From positions 1 to 45,209 of IMG/VR virus record IMGVR_UViG_3300005253_000012: DNA of 45,209 nt; one strand, 5' to 3'. Positions within the stretch are counted from its first letter, which is position 1. Each line of letters opens with the position of its first letter. Shown one piece after another: positions 17,796 to 25,007 of the stretch. Below the pieces are notes generated by a model. The model was given only the letters and a program-made list of their open reading frames with translations, ran no database searches and had not been told where the DNA came from. The translations under genes and the position numbers were made by a program. The stretch comes from a virus.

Positions 17796-18624
17796 TACTC
17801 GCACAGATATTAGTCGCTTCAACAACTCTCGGCCAGCCGACGACACGATCAGGCCGATAGACTTTCAGCGCATGGTCGATCAGGGTGTTGACGGTGTTTG
17901 CGTTCGGAAGTCTATTGGACGTTTCCATGATCCGGCCTTCGAGATGAACTGGCAAGGAGCTGGAGATGCCGGACTCAGACGCACAGTTTATTCCGTGCCT
18001 TATATCCGTTTCGACATAGGACCACAGCAGCTCGTGATGAGCACTTGGCCGAGCGGGGGCGTGTTCGACGGCAGAGTAGACGACCCGGCCTGGGCTGACA
18101 TAGAGCGCAAACACGACCTACCGCTGAGCGTAGCAATAGCCAGGACACTAGATTTTATGTACTCCATGAAAGACACTTTTGGGGAGTGCGAAGTGTACAC
18201 CGGCAAGTATGTTTGGCAAGACTTCTACTCTCGCAGGCCGGGCTGGCACAAAGACTGGGCGCTCGTAATAGCGCAATATCGCAAGGATCTGTACTTGAAG
18301 GGCGTGGCTGCGGCAAAGGACATGGTAGCAAACCAGGTGATACATCCAAACGTGCCCGAGGGATGGTTGCGAGATCGCACGGGCAACACGATTCCGTCAG
18401 AGCTGCGTTGGGAGCAGTGGCAAATTTTCGCAGACGGCGACAACTTGGGCAACGAGTATGGTTGTCCAAGCAGGGACATTGACATTAGCTTCCGCCAAGG
18501 CAAGCTACTTCCTCCGCCTCCGCCTGACGATAGCGCCCTAGAGGATCTTGTAGTATCGTTGAGAGAAGCCTGGGGCGTAGCAGGTGACGTTCTAACTGAG
18601 ATTGAGGAAGAAGTCAGCGTATGA
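17782..18624 (+). CDS. Endolysin, glycosyl hydrolase family 25-like lysozyme
   Basis: 280 residues. The fold signature of GH25 muramidases is visible: an N-terminal strand with Asp (TRTDISRFN, residue 9), FQRMVDQGVDGVCVRKSIG, then FEMNWQGAGDAGLRRTVYSVPYIRFD, an acidic pair in AWADIERKHDLP where the family usually carries its D-x-E catalytic residues, YTGKYVW, and the C-terminal WEQWQIFADGD plus DIDISF. It should cleave the glycan backbone of peptidoglycan at lysis. After about 235 comes a Pro-rich linker (PPPPPDD) and a short helix. No signal peptide, so it needs a holin; the next gene, joined by an ATGA overlap, is a good candidate. Confidence 0.8.
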   Translation: MLELSTRTDISRFNNSRPADDTIRPIDFQRMVDQGVDGVCVRKSIGRFHDPAFEMNWQGAGDAGLRRTVYSVPYIRFDIGPQQLVMSTWPSGGVFDGRVDDPAWADIERKHDLPLSVAIARTLDFMYSMKDTFGECEVYTGKYVWQDFYSRRPGWHKDWALVIAQYRKDLYLKGVAAAKDMVANQVIHPNVPEGWLRDRTGNTIPSELRWEQWQIFADGDNLGNEYGCPSRDIDISFRQGKLLPPPPPDDSALEDLVVSLREAWGVAGDVLTEIEEEVSV

Positions 18625-18875
18625 ATGGATCGTTGAAGCGAAGGGCGACAGCTATCTACGAAGGCAAATATCTGGCCGACGACAGCGAGAAGCTAGATGT
18701 GCTGCTCGGTCTGACGCTGGATGTTCACGAAGTAGTCTCGGGCGAGGGCGGGCACGAGGAGCGCCTTGGAGTGCTGGAGGTATATCCGCAGACCCTCCGG
18801 CGTGTAGCGAAGCTCCTGATCGGCCTGGGCGCCCTAGCGGGTGCGGTAGTAGCGATCGCTGCACTTGCGGGTTGA
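18621..18875 (+). CDS. Small C-terminally anchored membrane protein, holin-like
   Basis: 84 residues. The first 60 are soluble and helical (DSEKLDVLLGLTLDVHEVV); residues about 62-83 (AKLLIGLGALAGAVVAIAAL) form one clear transmembrane helix ending at the C-terminus. This topology resembles XhlA-type accessory holins, and the gene overlaps the endolysin stop by ATGA, the standard arrangement of a lysis pair. The stop lies within the -35 box of the following promoter. A holin role is inferred from topology and neighbour; no family match was tested. Confidence 0.6.
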   Translation: MNGSLKRRATAIYEGKYLADDSEKLDVLLGLTLDVHEVVSGEGGHEERLGVLEVYPQTLRRVAKLLIGLGALAGAVVAIAALAG

Positions 18876-18899
18876 CACACCCGCTAAGTATGGTATATT
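18872..18899 (+). promoter_or_regulatory. Strong sigma70-type promoter of the early block
   Basis: TTGACA (18872-18877) and TATATT (18894-18899) with a 16-base spacer. This is the best consensus match in the window and stands before the replication genes and after the lysis genes, so it is the most likely early promoter. A palindrome covers the expected start point. Confidence 0.7.
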
Positions 18900-18902
18900 C
18901 TC

Positions 18903-18922
18903 ATTGTTGCAACATGAACAAT
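18903..18922. promoter_or_regulatory. Palindromic operator candidate at the early start point
   Basis: TGTTGCAACA (18905-18914) is a perfect 10-base palindrome, and it lies within a second inverted pair ATTGTT (18903-18908) / AACAAT (18917-18922). The position is 4-23 bases downstream of the -10 box, where a bound repressor would block initiation. Confidence 0.45.
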
Positions 18923-18950
18923 CAGGCCGAGAACAAACCCAGAGGAACAC

Positions 18951-19859
18951 ATGCCACTAATATCTAAGATCCGATTGCGCTATCAGCGTCGTATCGGCTT
19001 TCCCGGCTACAGCCACCTAGAGCTGGAGATCGAGGAAGAAATTATCATTGAGGAAGGCGACACCCCCGAGTCTATCGAGAAGTTCGCTCTCTCCCGCATG
19101 GGGCTCGGCGTCAAGACAGAGATGCAGCCAGTGGTTGACCTTTACAGGACAGCGACGGGTGCAGTGCCAGTCGAGGTTATCGACTCCCCGACCGACGCAC
19201 TCAAAGCCGAGGCCGCAGCAAGTCGATCGGCTCGCGAGGCGAAGGAGAAGGCCAAGGCAGCCACAGGACAGCCCACCCTGGACGGTGTGCTTGACGAGCG
19301 CGAAGATCTGCCAACAGAGCGTGAGCCGGCCCGAGACATGCCAGTCTACAGCGAGGAAGGCAAGCGGATCCGGGGCATGGGTCAAAAGGCTTTCAAGATA
19401 GCAGAGATCAACGAGGCGTGGGAAGCGCTGGTAGCAGCAGAGATCGTGGACACCAAGCCGGATTACTCAAAAGGCGCAAACCAAGATAGGCAGGACATCC
19501 GGGCATGGCTGAAAATGACTCCACTGGATCCTAAGTTTTCTAAGCCGGAGCTGGACATAGTGGTAGAGAGCTACGATAAGTGGCGGGGTCAGGGACTTAC
19601 GACATCGGAAGCAATGTTGGAGGTAGGAAATGACTACATCGGAGTCTACGGATCAACTAGCGACGACAGCGATTCCAATACTGGAAGCGGAAGTGAAGAA
19701 GCTGAGAGCGGCGAGGACGAAGATAAGCCAGTCGATCAAGGCGACGGAGGGACTGATCCTGATGTTGAGCCAGGAGAGTCCGGAGAACAGCCTGGAGGCG
19801 ATAGCGAAGGCGACGGAGAACAGCCCGGAGGCGCCGAAGTCGAAGCCAAAACTGAGTGA
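18951..19859 (+). CDS. Early protein with long acidic tail, unknown function
   Basis: 302 residues, first gene after the early promoter. Residues 1-75 form a beta-rich start (KIRLRYQRRIGFPGYSHLEL) with an acidic strand EIEEEIIIEE. A Lys/Ala-rich helical linker follows (about 80-110). A second folded part about 150-225 includes FKIAEINEAWEALVAAE and DIRAWLKMTPLDPKFSKPEL. The last 70 residues are almost only Asp, Glu, Ser and Gly. Acidic tails of this kind occur on single-stranded-DNA-binding and DNA-mimic proteins, and the gene precedes the helicase genes, so a replication accessory role is possible. The tail-coding part overlaps the next gene for 230 bases in another frame. Confidence 0.75.
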   Translation: MPLISKIRLRYQRRIGFPGYSHLELEIEEEIIIEEGDTPESIEKFALSRMGLGVKTEMQPVVDLYRTATGAVPVEVIDSPTDALKAEAAASRSAREAKEKAKAATGQPTLDGVLDEREDLPTEREPARDMPVYSEEGKRIRGMGQKAFKIAEINEAWEALVAAEIVDTKPDYSKGANQDRQDIRAWLKMTPLDPKFSKPELDIVVESYDKWRGQGLTTSEAMLEVGNDYIGVYGSTSDDSDSNTGSGSEEAESGEDEDKPVDQGDGGTDPDVEPGESGEQPGGDSEGDGEQPGGAEVEAKTE

Positions 19860-20157
19860 GCACCCAGCAATCCAGACCTACCGGGACGTGTTCCACACGT
19901 ACCCGAAGGTGCCAACCTACCCCACGATCATAGAGGCAGTGGGCGACAAGCCCGAAGATCTGGAGGTCTGGCGGGCGTGCTGCACCTTCTGGCTGGGTGT
20001 TGGCTGGAACCCCCAGAACATCACGGGCCAGCTCGAGCGCTTCAACCAAGAATGGCTGGACGCAGGACCGGGAGCGGCCCATGAAGAAGTAATCGACGGC
20101 GTGCTATACAACGTCTATCCAGACGGGACACGAGAGCTTGCAACCGACTCTGATTGA
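19630..20157 (+). CDS. Replication-associated protein (helicase partner candidate)
   Basis: 175 residues. ATG 19630 has an excellent GGAGGTAGG site although it lies 230 bases inside the preceding gene. The N-terminal 55 residues are coiled-coil-like (LEAEVKKLRAARTKISQSI); after a Pro/Ser/Lys linker, residues 80-150 form a compact domain (YRDVFHTYPKVPTYPTIIEA, then LEVWRACCTFWLGVGWNPQN, ITGQLERFNQEWL). The last 20 bases overlap the DnaB-type helicase gene. The position suggests a helicase-loading or DnaD-like role; I do not recognise the family. The strong ribosome site and the folded C-terminal domain beyond 19859 support it as a real gene. Confidence 0.7.
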   Translation: MTTSESTDQLATTAIPILEAEVKKLRAARTKISQSIKATEGLILMLSQESPENSLEAIAKATENSPEAPKSKPKLSEHPAIQTYRDVFHTYPKVPTYPTIIEAVGDKPEDLEVWRACCTFWLGVGWNPQNITGQLERFNQEWLDAGPGAAHEEVIDGVLYNVYPDGTRELATDSD

Positions 20158-21415
20158 CCACGATGCTGAGCTGGCGCTGATAGGTGCTGCCCTGATGGGC
20201 ACCGTCTCGCCGGCAGGTCCCGAGGTATTCAACAACAGCCTGCACCGTGACATCTGGCGCCGGGTCAAGGAGCTGGAGCTACGGGGCGAGCCGATCGACC
20301 TGCTCACTGTTGGAGAGCACAGCGCCGACTGGTACTCCACGCTGACCAAAGCAGCGGCGTCCGTTCCATCCCTTATGCACGTCGACACCTACACAAGTAG
20401 ACTGGGCGACCTAGCCGCCCGGCGCAGTTTCATTCGTGCGAGCGAGATTGCTGTAAAAGAGATCTACAACACCCAGGACAACACCCTTGACGCAGTGCTG
20501 GGGCGGCACTACTCGAGGACGTCGGGCATAGCGCACGGAGATCTCGGGGGCGCCCGACTTCTGGATGTTGGCCATGTGGTAGACAGCACCGTGGCGGCAC
20601 TAGCGGAACCGCAGGACGTGTGGGGCATTAGGACCGGCTTCAACGAGATTGACATCGAGCTGGGTGGGCTGCACCCTGGCGAGAGCCTGATCCTGGCCGG
20701 CATGCCTGGCGCCGGCAAATCAATGCTCACTACACAGCTATGCTTTCAGATGGCAGGAGTTGAATTCTGGCCCATGCAGGCGCTGTCCGACCCAGTGCCA
20801 GGGGCCATGTTTCAAATGGAGATGAAGGAGCCGGCCATCATACGGCGGGCAGCCTGTGGAATCGCACGAGTCAGCCAGCGCAGAGTGATGACCGGCAAGC
20901 TGGACGGTAGAGAGCAAGACAGGTTTATGGCCGCACTCGAGACCATCGCCAAGGCGCCTGTATATATCTCCGACCGGACTGACTGGGACACGCCCAGGCT
21001 AACGGTAGAGGTAGCCGGCCTCATGCGTGACCACGGCATTCGGTGGGTGCTTGTAGACTACGCCAGTCTCTTGAAAGATCAGTCGGAGAGCGAGATAGGG
21101 AGGGAGCGCAAAATATCCCAAGGGCTCGCAGACATGGCAAAGCTGGGGGTAGCAGTGATTGCAGTTGAGCAGCTCAACAAGAGTAAAAAGTTATACGGTA
21201 GTATACAAAAAGCATACGATGCTGACGTCATTCTAATGTTGACAGGGGTGGGCGGGAAAGACACACCAAAAGACAAGCGTCGGATCAAGGTCGAGAAGGC
21301 CAGGGAGGCAGACCGATCGCTCCAGTTCTACATGAAATTGGTGGGTGCGCAGAAGCGTTTTGAGCCATGGGAAGACGCACCGGAAGTGGTGGACGTTGAA
21401 GAAGTCCCGTTCTAG
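20138..21415 (+). CDS. Replicative DNA helicase, DnaB-like
   Basis: 425 residues, a little shorter than bacterial DnaB. The N-terminal helical domain begins DHDAELALIGAALMG; the RecA-type ATPase domain starts near FNEIDIELGGLHPGESLILA. Walker A is GMPGAGKS (188-195), the Walker B strand is WVLVDYASLL, and the H4-type section VAVIAVEQLNKSKKLYGS follows, then KDKRRIKVEKAREADR with probable arginine-finger residues. The protein should be the hexameric 5'-3' helicase at the fork. The only available start in frame is TTG 20138, which overlaps the previous gene by 20 bases. No primase or polymerase gene is seen, so it probably recruits host enzymes. Confidence 0.88.
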   Translation: MQPTLIDHDAELALIGAALMGTVSPAGPEVFNNSLHRDIWRRVKELELRGEPIDLLTVGEHSADWYSTLTKAAASVPSLMHVDTYTSRLGDLAARRSFIRASEIAVKEIYNTQDNTLDAVLGRHYSRTSGIAHGDLGGARLLDVGHVVDSTVAALAEPQDVWGIRTGFNEIDIELGGLHPGESLILAGMPGAGKSMLTTQLCFQMAGVEFWPMQALSDPVPGAMFQMEMKEPAIIRRAACGIARVSQRRVMTGKLDGREQDRFMAALETIAKAPVYISDRTDWDTPRLTVEVAGLMRDHGIRWVLVDYASLLKDQSESEIGRERKISQGLADMAKLGVAVIAVEQLNKSKKLYGSIQKAYDADVILMLTGVGGKDTPKDKRRIKVEKAREADRSLQFYMKLVGAQKRFEPWEDAPEVVDVEEVPF

Positions 21416-21437
21416 GGAGGGCTGGTACGGCTGGAGT

Positions 21438-21674
21438 GTGGACAAACTGGCAGAAAGTAGCTATCTCGACCGGGTAATGCTATCATTCTGGGACGAAGCT
21501 CAGTACCACGAGTTCAACAAAAGACACCGAGGGCAGTACACAATAATCCACACCTTGAATAACCCGACAAACGAGAGGTTCCACGTCTGGGTGGAGAAGA
21601 ACAAATCGGCATCGTGGGTGACAAACCACAACAAGGGACAAAGGAGCCACAGTGTCAGAGTCAAGAAAATCTAA
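21438..21674 (+). CDS. Small conserved-looking protein, unknown function
   Basis: 78 residues if started at GTG 21438; the open frame extends upstream into the helicase gene, so the start is uncertain. It is aromatic and basic: YLDRVMLSFWDEAQYHEFNK, RGQYTIIHTLNNPTNERFHVWVEK and a basic end. The alternation of strands and helix suggests one small alpha/beta domain. Its 3' end overlaps the next gene by 23 bases. No function can be given. Confidence 0.55.
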   Translation: MDKLAESSYLDRVMLSFWDEAQYHEFNKRHRGQYTIIHTLNNPTNERFHVWVEKNKSASWVTNHNKGQRSHSVRVKKI

Positions 21675-22152
21675 ACTCAAGGTCAGCGAGATCGTCAGCC
21701 TGGCCGGGCTGCTCCTCGGCATTGTTGTCCTGCTGTCGATGGTTGGCATGCTTGTCGGCCCTCGGCTCTGGGAGATGTACGGGCCTGCAACCCCTACGCA
21801 TGAGCCTGAGTGGAGAGACATCCGGCAGATCTACACTCCCTCCGATACGATGGTGGGGTGTGTGGACACCACGCTGCAGCTAGGCCCTGCCCAAGAGAAG
21901 CTCTACTTCTACTCGGCAATGTCAGTGGCGCTGGAGATGGACCTGATACCCGGCATGAGCGAGAAAGAAAACCTTGATGATTTCCGGGTTGCGTGGATCT
22001 GGAGCTCAGAAGAAGGGCTCAAGTACGCCCTAGTAGTAGAGGGTGCAGTGGCACTGGAATTTGAGCTACTGTGCACAATCCCCAACGAGGACAACAGCGG
22101 CCCCGGCTTGATAGTATTTGAATCCGTGGAGATAAAGACCCTTGATAGATAG
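21652..22152 (+). CDS. Single-pass membrane protein with extracytoplasmic domain
   Basis: 166 residues from GTG 21652 with AAGGAG eight bases upstream. A basic N-terminus (SESRKSKLKV) is followed by one transmembrane helix about 12-36 (IVSLAGLLLGIVVLLSMVGMLV). The remaining 130 residues are soluble, acidic and beta-like (QLGPAQEKLYFYSAMSVALE, FRVAWIWSSEEGLKYALVV). By the positive-inside rule the soluble part faces outwards. Sequence gives no family. Membrane proteins among early phage genes often act on the host envelope or in superinfection exclusion, but there is no direct sign here. It overlaps the phosphoesterase gene by 11 bases. Confidence 0.65.
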   Translation: MSESRKSKLKVSEIVSLAGLLLGIVVLLSMVGMLVGPRLWEMYGPATPTHEPEWRDIRQIYTPSDTMVGCVDTTLQLGPAQEKLYFYSAMSVALEMDLIPGMSEKENLDDFRVAWIWSSEEGLKYALVVEGAVALEFELLCTIPNEDNSGPGLIVFESVEIKTLDR

Positions 22153-23026
22153 AATCCTTGCTGTATTTTCAGACTTGCATGGTGGACACAAGCTGGGACT
22201 GATGGTTCCAGGTACGAAGGTCGTCGACGAGAGCCTGGTTCAGACCGATTGGGGGGTGTTCACAGACACCACAGAGCGGGCGCTGCATCAGAATCCCGTG
22301 CAGGTCTTCCTAGCTGACACCTACCGAGAGCATCTAATCTGGCTGCACAAACTAGCCAATGGCCGACCCATTGACGTAAAGATAAATGGTGACATCACGC
22401 AAGGCCGGAAGTACGTGCGAGAGTGGGTGAGCACCAGGGAAGCAGATCAATTCACCATTGCCTACTACTTCCTAAAGATGCTGCTCGAGCTGCCCACCGT
22501 AGCGAGCTTCGGGTTCATCGCCGGCACACCCAGCCACGAGATGGAGGAGATGACAGCTCCGATAATCCTTCGTGAGCGGTTGCAGGCCGAGACCGAGATC
22601 CCCATAAAAATAGCCAACCACTCGCTCGTGACAATCAACGGCACTGTATGGGACATGGCACATCACGGCCCTATCCCTGGCGGTCGACGCTGGCTCGAGG
22701 GCAACGGGCTGCGCTGGTACATGAACGACATGCAGCAGCGTGAGCTCGATCTTGGCCGCACACCTCCGGACTGGGTGGTGCGCTCGCACTACCACACCCT
22801 GGCTCATGCAACATCTGACTATCGAAAGGCCACCACACTCTATAAGACGCAGGGAATCTTGACCCCTGGCTACACAGGGATGGACGGCTATGGCCACCAG
22901 GCCACCCGGAGCAAGTACGAGGTACATGTAGGGATGGTAGCCTGGGAGATCGACGCCAACGGCAACACACAGCTCCGACCCAAATTCAAGATCATCGACA
23001 CCCGACACAGGGAGGTAATAGAGTGA
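22142..23026 (+). CDS. Calcineurin-like metallophosphoesterase
   Basis: 294 residues from TTG 22142. The metal-site motifs come in the right order: D-x-H in VFSDLHGGH (about 8-16), GDxxxG in NGDITQG (about 84-90), the GNHE equivalent in AGTPSHEMEE (Asn replaced, His-Glu kept), MAHHGP, and a late HxH in VRSHYHTLAH. These bind two metal ions and cleave phosphomono- or diesters. In phages such proteins may be nucleases, nucleotidases or cyclic-nucleotide hydrolases; the substrate is open. The usual Asn of the third motif is missing, which occurs in several phage members and may lower phosphodiesterase activity. It overlaps neighbours on both sides, pointing to one operon. Confidence 0.8.
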   Translation: MIDRILAVFSDLHGGHKLGLMVPGTKVVDESLVQTDWGVFTDTTERALHQNPVQVFLADTYREHLIWLHKLANGRPIDVKINGDITQGRKYVREWVSTREADQFTIAYYFLKMLLELPTVASFGFIAGTPSHEMEEMTAPIILRERLQAETEIPIKIANHSLVTINGTVWDMAHHGPIPGGRRWLEGNGLRWYMNDMQQRELDLGRTPPDWVVRSHYHTLAHATSDYRKATTLYKTQGILTPGYTGMDGYGHQATRSKYEVHVGMVAWEIDANGNTQLRPKFKIIDTRHREVIE

Positions 23027-23331
23027 GCCAAGAGAGCATGTTTGCTGCCATCGAGAAGGTAATGGCAGAGCGGGTAGGAAAAACAGGGGGGTACACAGTA
23101 CCCGACAAGGTACTAGACGTGCTGAGTGTGTCACCCGAGCCTATGTCGTCTAGGGAGATAAAGCTGGTGCTTATGAGGCTGAAACAAGCCCACAGTCAAA
23201 CAACAATATCGACAGCCGTAGGAGGTCTGATAGACCTGGGCAAGATAGAGTTTGTGGGCAAGGCGCAAAGAACGGTCAGGCAAACGGTCCATACGGTCGG
23301 CGTCTACAGAGCAGTGACCAAAGATGCCTAA
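23023..23331 (+). CDS. Winged-helix-like DNA-binding protein
   Basis: 102 residues from GTG 23023 (four-base overlap with the preceding stop). After a helical start, residues 28-75 read as a winged helix: VPDKVLDVLSVSPEPMSSRE (helices 1-2), IKLVLMRLKQAHSQTTISTA (turn plus recognition helix) and VGGLIDLGKIEFVGKAQRTV (helix and wing). A basic tail follows. It is probably a small transcription factor or a replication accessory protein. The layout resembles MarR/BlaI-like domains without their dimer parts. Assignment by pattern only. Confidence 0.6.
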   Translation: MSQESMFAAIEKVMAERVGKTGGYTVPDKVLDVLSVSPEPMSSREIKLVLMRLKQAHSQTTISTAVGGLIDLGKIEFVGKAQRTVRQTVHTVGVYRAVTKDA

Positions 23332-23638
23332 GAAGATCAAGACCACCGCAGCCGACCGTAAGTGGGCCAAGCTCATCAAAGAGCGGGACCATTGGGCGTG
23401 TCAGCGATGTGGAACTGTCTACCCAAAGAAGTCCCGAGGGTTACACGCCGCTCACATATTCTCCCGTCGATTCAAGCGCACTCGCCACGACCCTATCAAC
23501 GGGGTGGCTCTTTGCTTCGGCTGTCATGCACACTTCCACAGTAACCCGATAGAGTTTATGGCGTGGGCAGAGGAGCACCTGGGCGAGCGCACATTCAAAG
23601 AGCTGATGGGTAAAGCACGCAAACTTGCGGTCAACTGA
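23324..23638 (+). CDS. HNH/NinG-like zinc-binding nuclease
   Basis: 104 residues. Residues 20-75 hold the core: RDHWACQRCG (C26, C29), GLHAAHIFSRR (H41, H44), DPINGVALCFGCHAHFH (N59, C64, C67, H68, H72). The Cys pairs bind a structural zinc and the His/Asn residues form the HNH metal site. The His-rich 'AAHIFSR' phrase and small size resemble NinG/Rap-type recombination nucleases and small phage HNH proteins. A role in recombination, packaging or DNA processing is possible. Eight-base overlap with the previous gene. A large hairpin follows the stop. Confidence 0.75.
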   Translation: MPKKIKTTAADRKWAKLIKERDHWACQRCGTVYPKKSRGLHAAHIFSRRFKRTRHDPINGVALCFGCHAHFHSNPIEFMAWAEEHLGERTFKELMGKARKLAVN

Positions 23639-23642
23639 GCCC

Positions 23643-23704
23643 CACGCCGGATTGCTTATGGGGACCCCGCTGCCTCGACCCAGCGGCCCATCGGTTCCGG
23701 CGTG
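23643..23704 (+). ncRNA. Predicted 62-nt multi-stem hairpin (cis-RNA element or intergenic ncRNA)
   Basis: Three nested helices: CACGCCGG (23643-23650) with CCGGCGTG (23697-23704); ATGGG (23658-23662) with CCCAT (23687-23691); CCGCTG (23667-23672) with CAGCGG (23681-23686), loop 23673-23680. All 19 pairs are Watson-Crick. No U-run follows, so it is not a standard terminator. It fills the gap between the HNH gene stop and the next ribosome site. No tRNA features. Confidence 0.6.
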
Positions 23705-23720
23705 CGGCTGAGAGGATCGC

Positions 23721-23981
23721 ATGGAAAACAACTTAGTACTTCAAGGACGCAAGACAGGAAACAAGCGCAAGCACATGAGCGTGCGCCAGCGTCTCAAGCA
23801 CACCATAAGGGTAGCGGACAGTCTCAATCAGCTACTGGGTGCAGCCAACAGGAAGATGGTGGAGCAGCATGCAGAGATCCAGACAGCTCGCTACGCAGCC
23901 AAGTGGTATCGAGAGCGCTGGATATTCACGATGATTGCCCTCATCATAGTGTTCGGGGTGGTGGCTCTTGTCCTGGTCTAA
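23721..23981 (+). CDS. Small C-terminally anchored membrane protein
   Basis: 86 residues. The basic N-terminal part (RKTGNKRKHMSVRQRLKHTI) leads into a helix (ADSLNQLLGAANRKMVEQHA) and one transmembrane helix at the very end (about 68-86, WIFTMIALIIVFGVVALVLV). It looks like a tail-anchored protein with a positively charged cytoplasmic part, which could hold nucleic acid or the replication complex at the membrane; this is an inference. The ribosome site AGAGGA lies just after the structured element, so translation may depend on that hairpin. Confidence 0.65.
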   Translation: MENNLVLQGRKTGNKRKHMSVRQRLKHTIRVADSLNQLLGAANRKMVEQHAEIQTARYAAKWYRERWIFTMIALIIVFGVVALVLV

Positions 23982-24213
23982 AGAAGACATAGAGCTATTG
24001 AAACAAAACACCGTCGAGGTCTGCCCGAATCCAGAGCGGACCATCATCCAATCCAAAAGGTTTGGGCTGGGGGTCTACGACCCCTCGATAGGAGAGCTAG
24101 GTTTTCCGGCACAGAAAGTGGTGGTCATTCCGGCACTCCACGCCTTCTCGTACACAGGGCGGCCAGGTCACATCCACGACTTCCGATTTCGTATATCACT
24201 CAACATGAACTGA
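23968..24213 (+). CDS. Small protein, unknown function
   Basis: 81 residues from TTG 23968, overlapping the preceding gene by 14 bases. A start with WSKEDIELLKQNTVEVC is followed by a beta-rich section (KRFGLGVYDPSIGELG, KVVVIPALHAF) and a basic, aromatic end. It may be a small enzyme-like or binding domain, but I recognise nothing. The frame is open across the whole gap and the next gene begins seven bases after the stop, which supports it as a member of the early operon. Confidence 0.55.
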   Translation: MSWSKEDIELLKQNTVEVCPNPERTIIQSKRFGLGVYDPSIGELGFPAQKVVVIPALHAFSYTGRPGHIHDFRFRISLNMN

Positions 24214-24220
24214 GGGTACA

Positions 24221-24457
24221 ATGGCGATCGATTATGCGGAGAGACTTGAGATGGCGATAACAAGCAAGACGGTGAGCAGGCTATACTTTGCAGCACTAGA
24301 ACTACTGGAAGCCTTGGACGAAGCGGGAATAGCAGTGCTACCCGACGAGATAGTGTTGCAGGAGCCCGAGCTAGAGAGCGTGGAGAGACTGCGCACGGCC
24401 GTCGAGGCGTACCAGGGAGAGGAACTGACCAACAGTGGAAGTGACAATAAAGACTAG
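24221..24457 (+). CDS. Small all-helical protein, unknown function
   Basis: 78 residues, acidic, with two or three amphipathic helices: AERLEMAITSKTVSRLYFAA, LELLEALDEAGIAVLPDEIV and LESVERLRTAVEAYQG. No motif. The last 23 bases overlap the start of the next gene, so expression is probably coupled. Composition suggests a soluble helical bundle, possibly a partner of the HTH protein that follows. Confidence 0.55.
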   Translation: MAIDYAERLEMAITSKTVSRLYFAALELLEALDEAGIAVLPDEIVLQEPELESVERLRTAVEAYQGEELTNSGSDNKD

Positions 24458-25007
24458 CGATATTGACACTTGGGATACAGGGGTGTCCGTAGGGACAGAC
24501 CTGAAAGAAAACCTTGACACCGTACACATGAGCCTTGGGGTGCTAGGTCTGCATCTGTGCCCGATCAGGAAGGCCGGCGGCCAGGACCCAGAGAACCAAA
24601 GCCAGACCGTCACAGCATTAGCTAAGGCGATCGGCATTGATCGCTCGTGGCTCTCCAATGCAATATCAAATGCCCAATTTTATGCTGGGCACTACGAAGA
24701 CGTCCCTCCACAGGCCACCATCGGACAGCTCAACCGAGGCCGCAAGCTGACGGGGTGGACAACCAAGCTCGACAAACCCCCAACCAAAACGCAAATCAAG
24801 AAAGCCATGAAGTACTTGGAGGGCGAGGTAGACGAGCCGGCCAAGGTGTCACCTACCGCCATAGCGTACGTGCGTGGCGCCAGGGGCAAGCTAGTCAGGG
24901 CGCTCGAGCACGATGACCCGCTAACACCCCAAGAAGTGACTAGCGTAGAGCAGGCTAAGGATGAGCTCGACATAGTAGACAGCCACTACGAAAGCGAGGA
25001 CGAATGA
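24435..25007 (+). CDS. HTH-containing DNA-binding protein
   Basis: 190 residues from GTG 24435. Residues about 58-80 (VTALAKAIGIDRSWLSNAIS) fit a helix-turn-helix: a short helix, the G-I-D turn and a recognition helix with Ser-Trp. The following DVPPQATIGQLNRGRKLTGW and TKTQIKKAMKYLEGE resemble the helical extensions of ParB/KorB-like or DUF3102-type proteins, but I cannot place it. The C-terminus is acidic and ends Tyr-Glu-Ser-Glu-Asp-Glu, the same ending as the next small gene. It could regulate the early operon. Confidence 0.6.
   Translation: MEVTIKTSDIDTWDTGVSVGTDLKENLDTVHMSLGVLGLHLCPIRKAGGQDPENQSQTVTALAKAIGIDRSWLSNAISNAQFYAGHYEDVPPQATIGQLNRGRKLTGWTTKLDKPPTKTQIKKAMKYLEGEVDEPAKVSPTAIAYVRGARGKLVRALEHDDPLTPQEVTSVEQAKDELDIVDSHYESEDE

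Noticed and set aside
18951-19859. Calling the acidic protein a single-stranded-DNA-binding protein
   Set aside because: Only the acidic tail fits; I see no clear OB-fold pattern, so the function was left open.
23639-23720. tRNA or rho-independent terminator between 23638 and 23721
   Set aside because: The folding is a single nested hairpin, not a cloverleaf, and no U-run follows the 3' arm.
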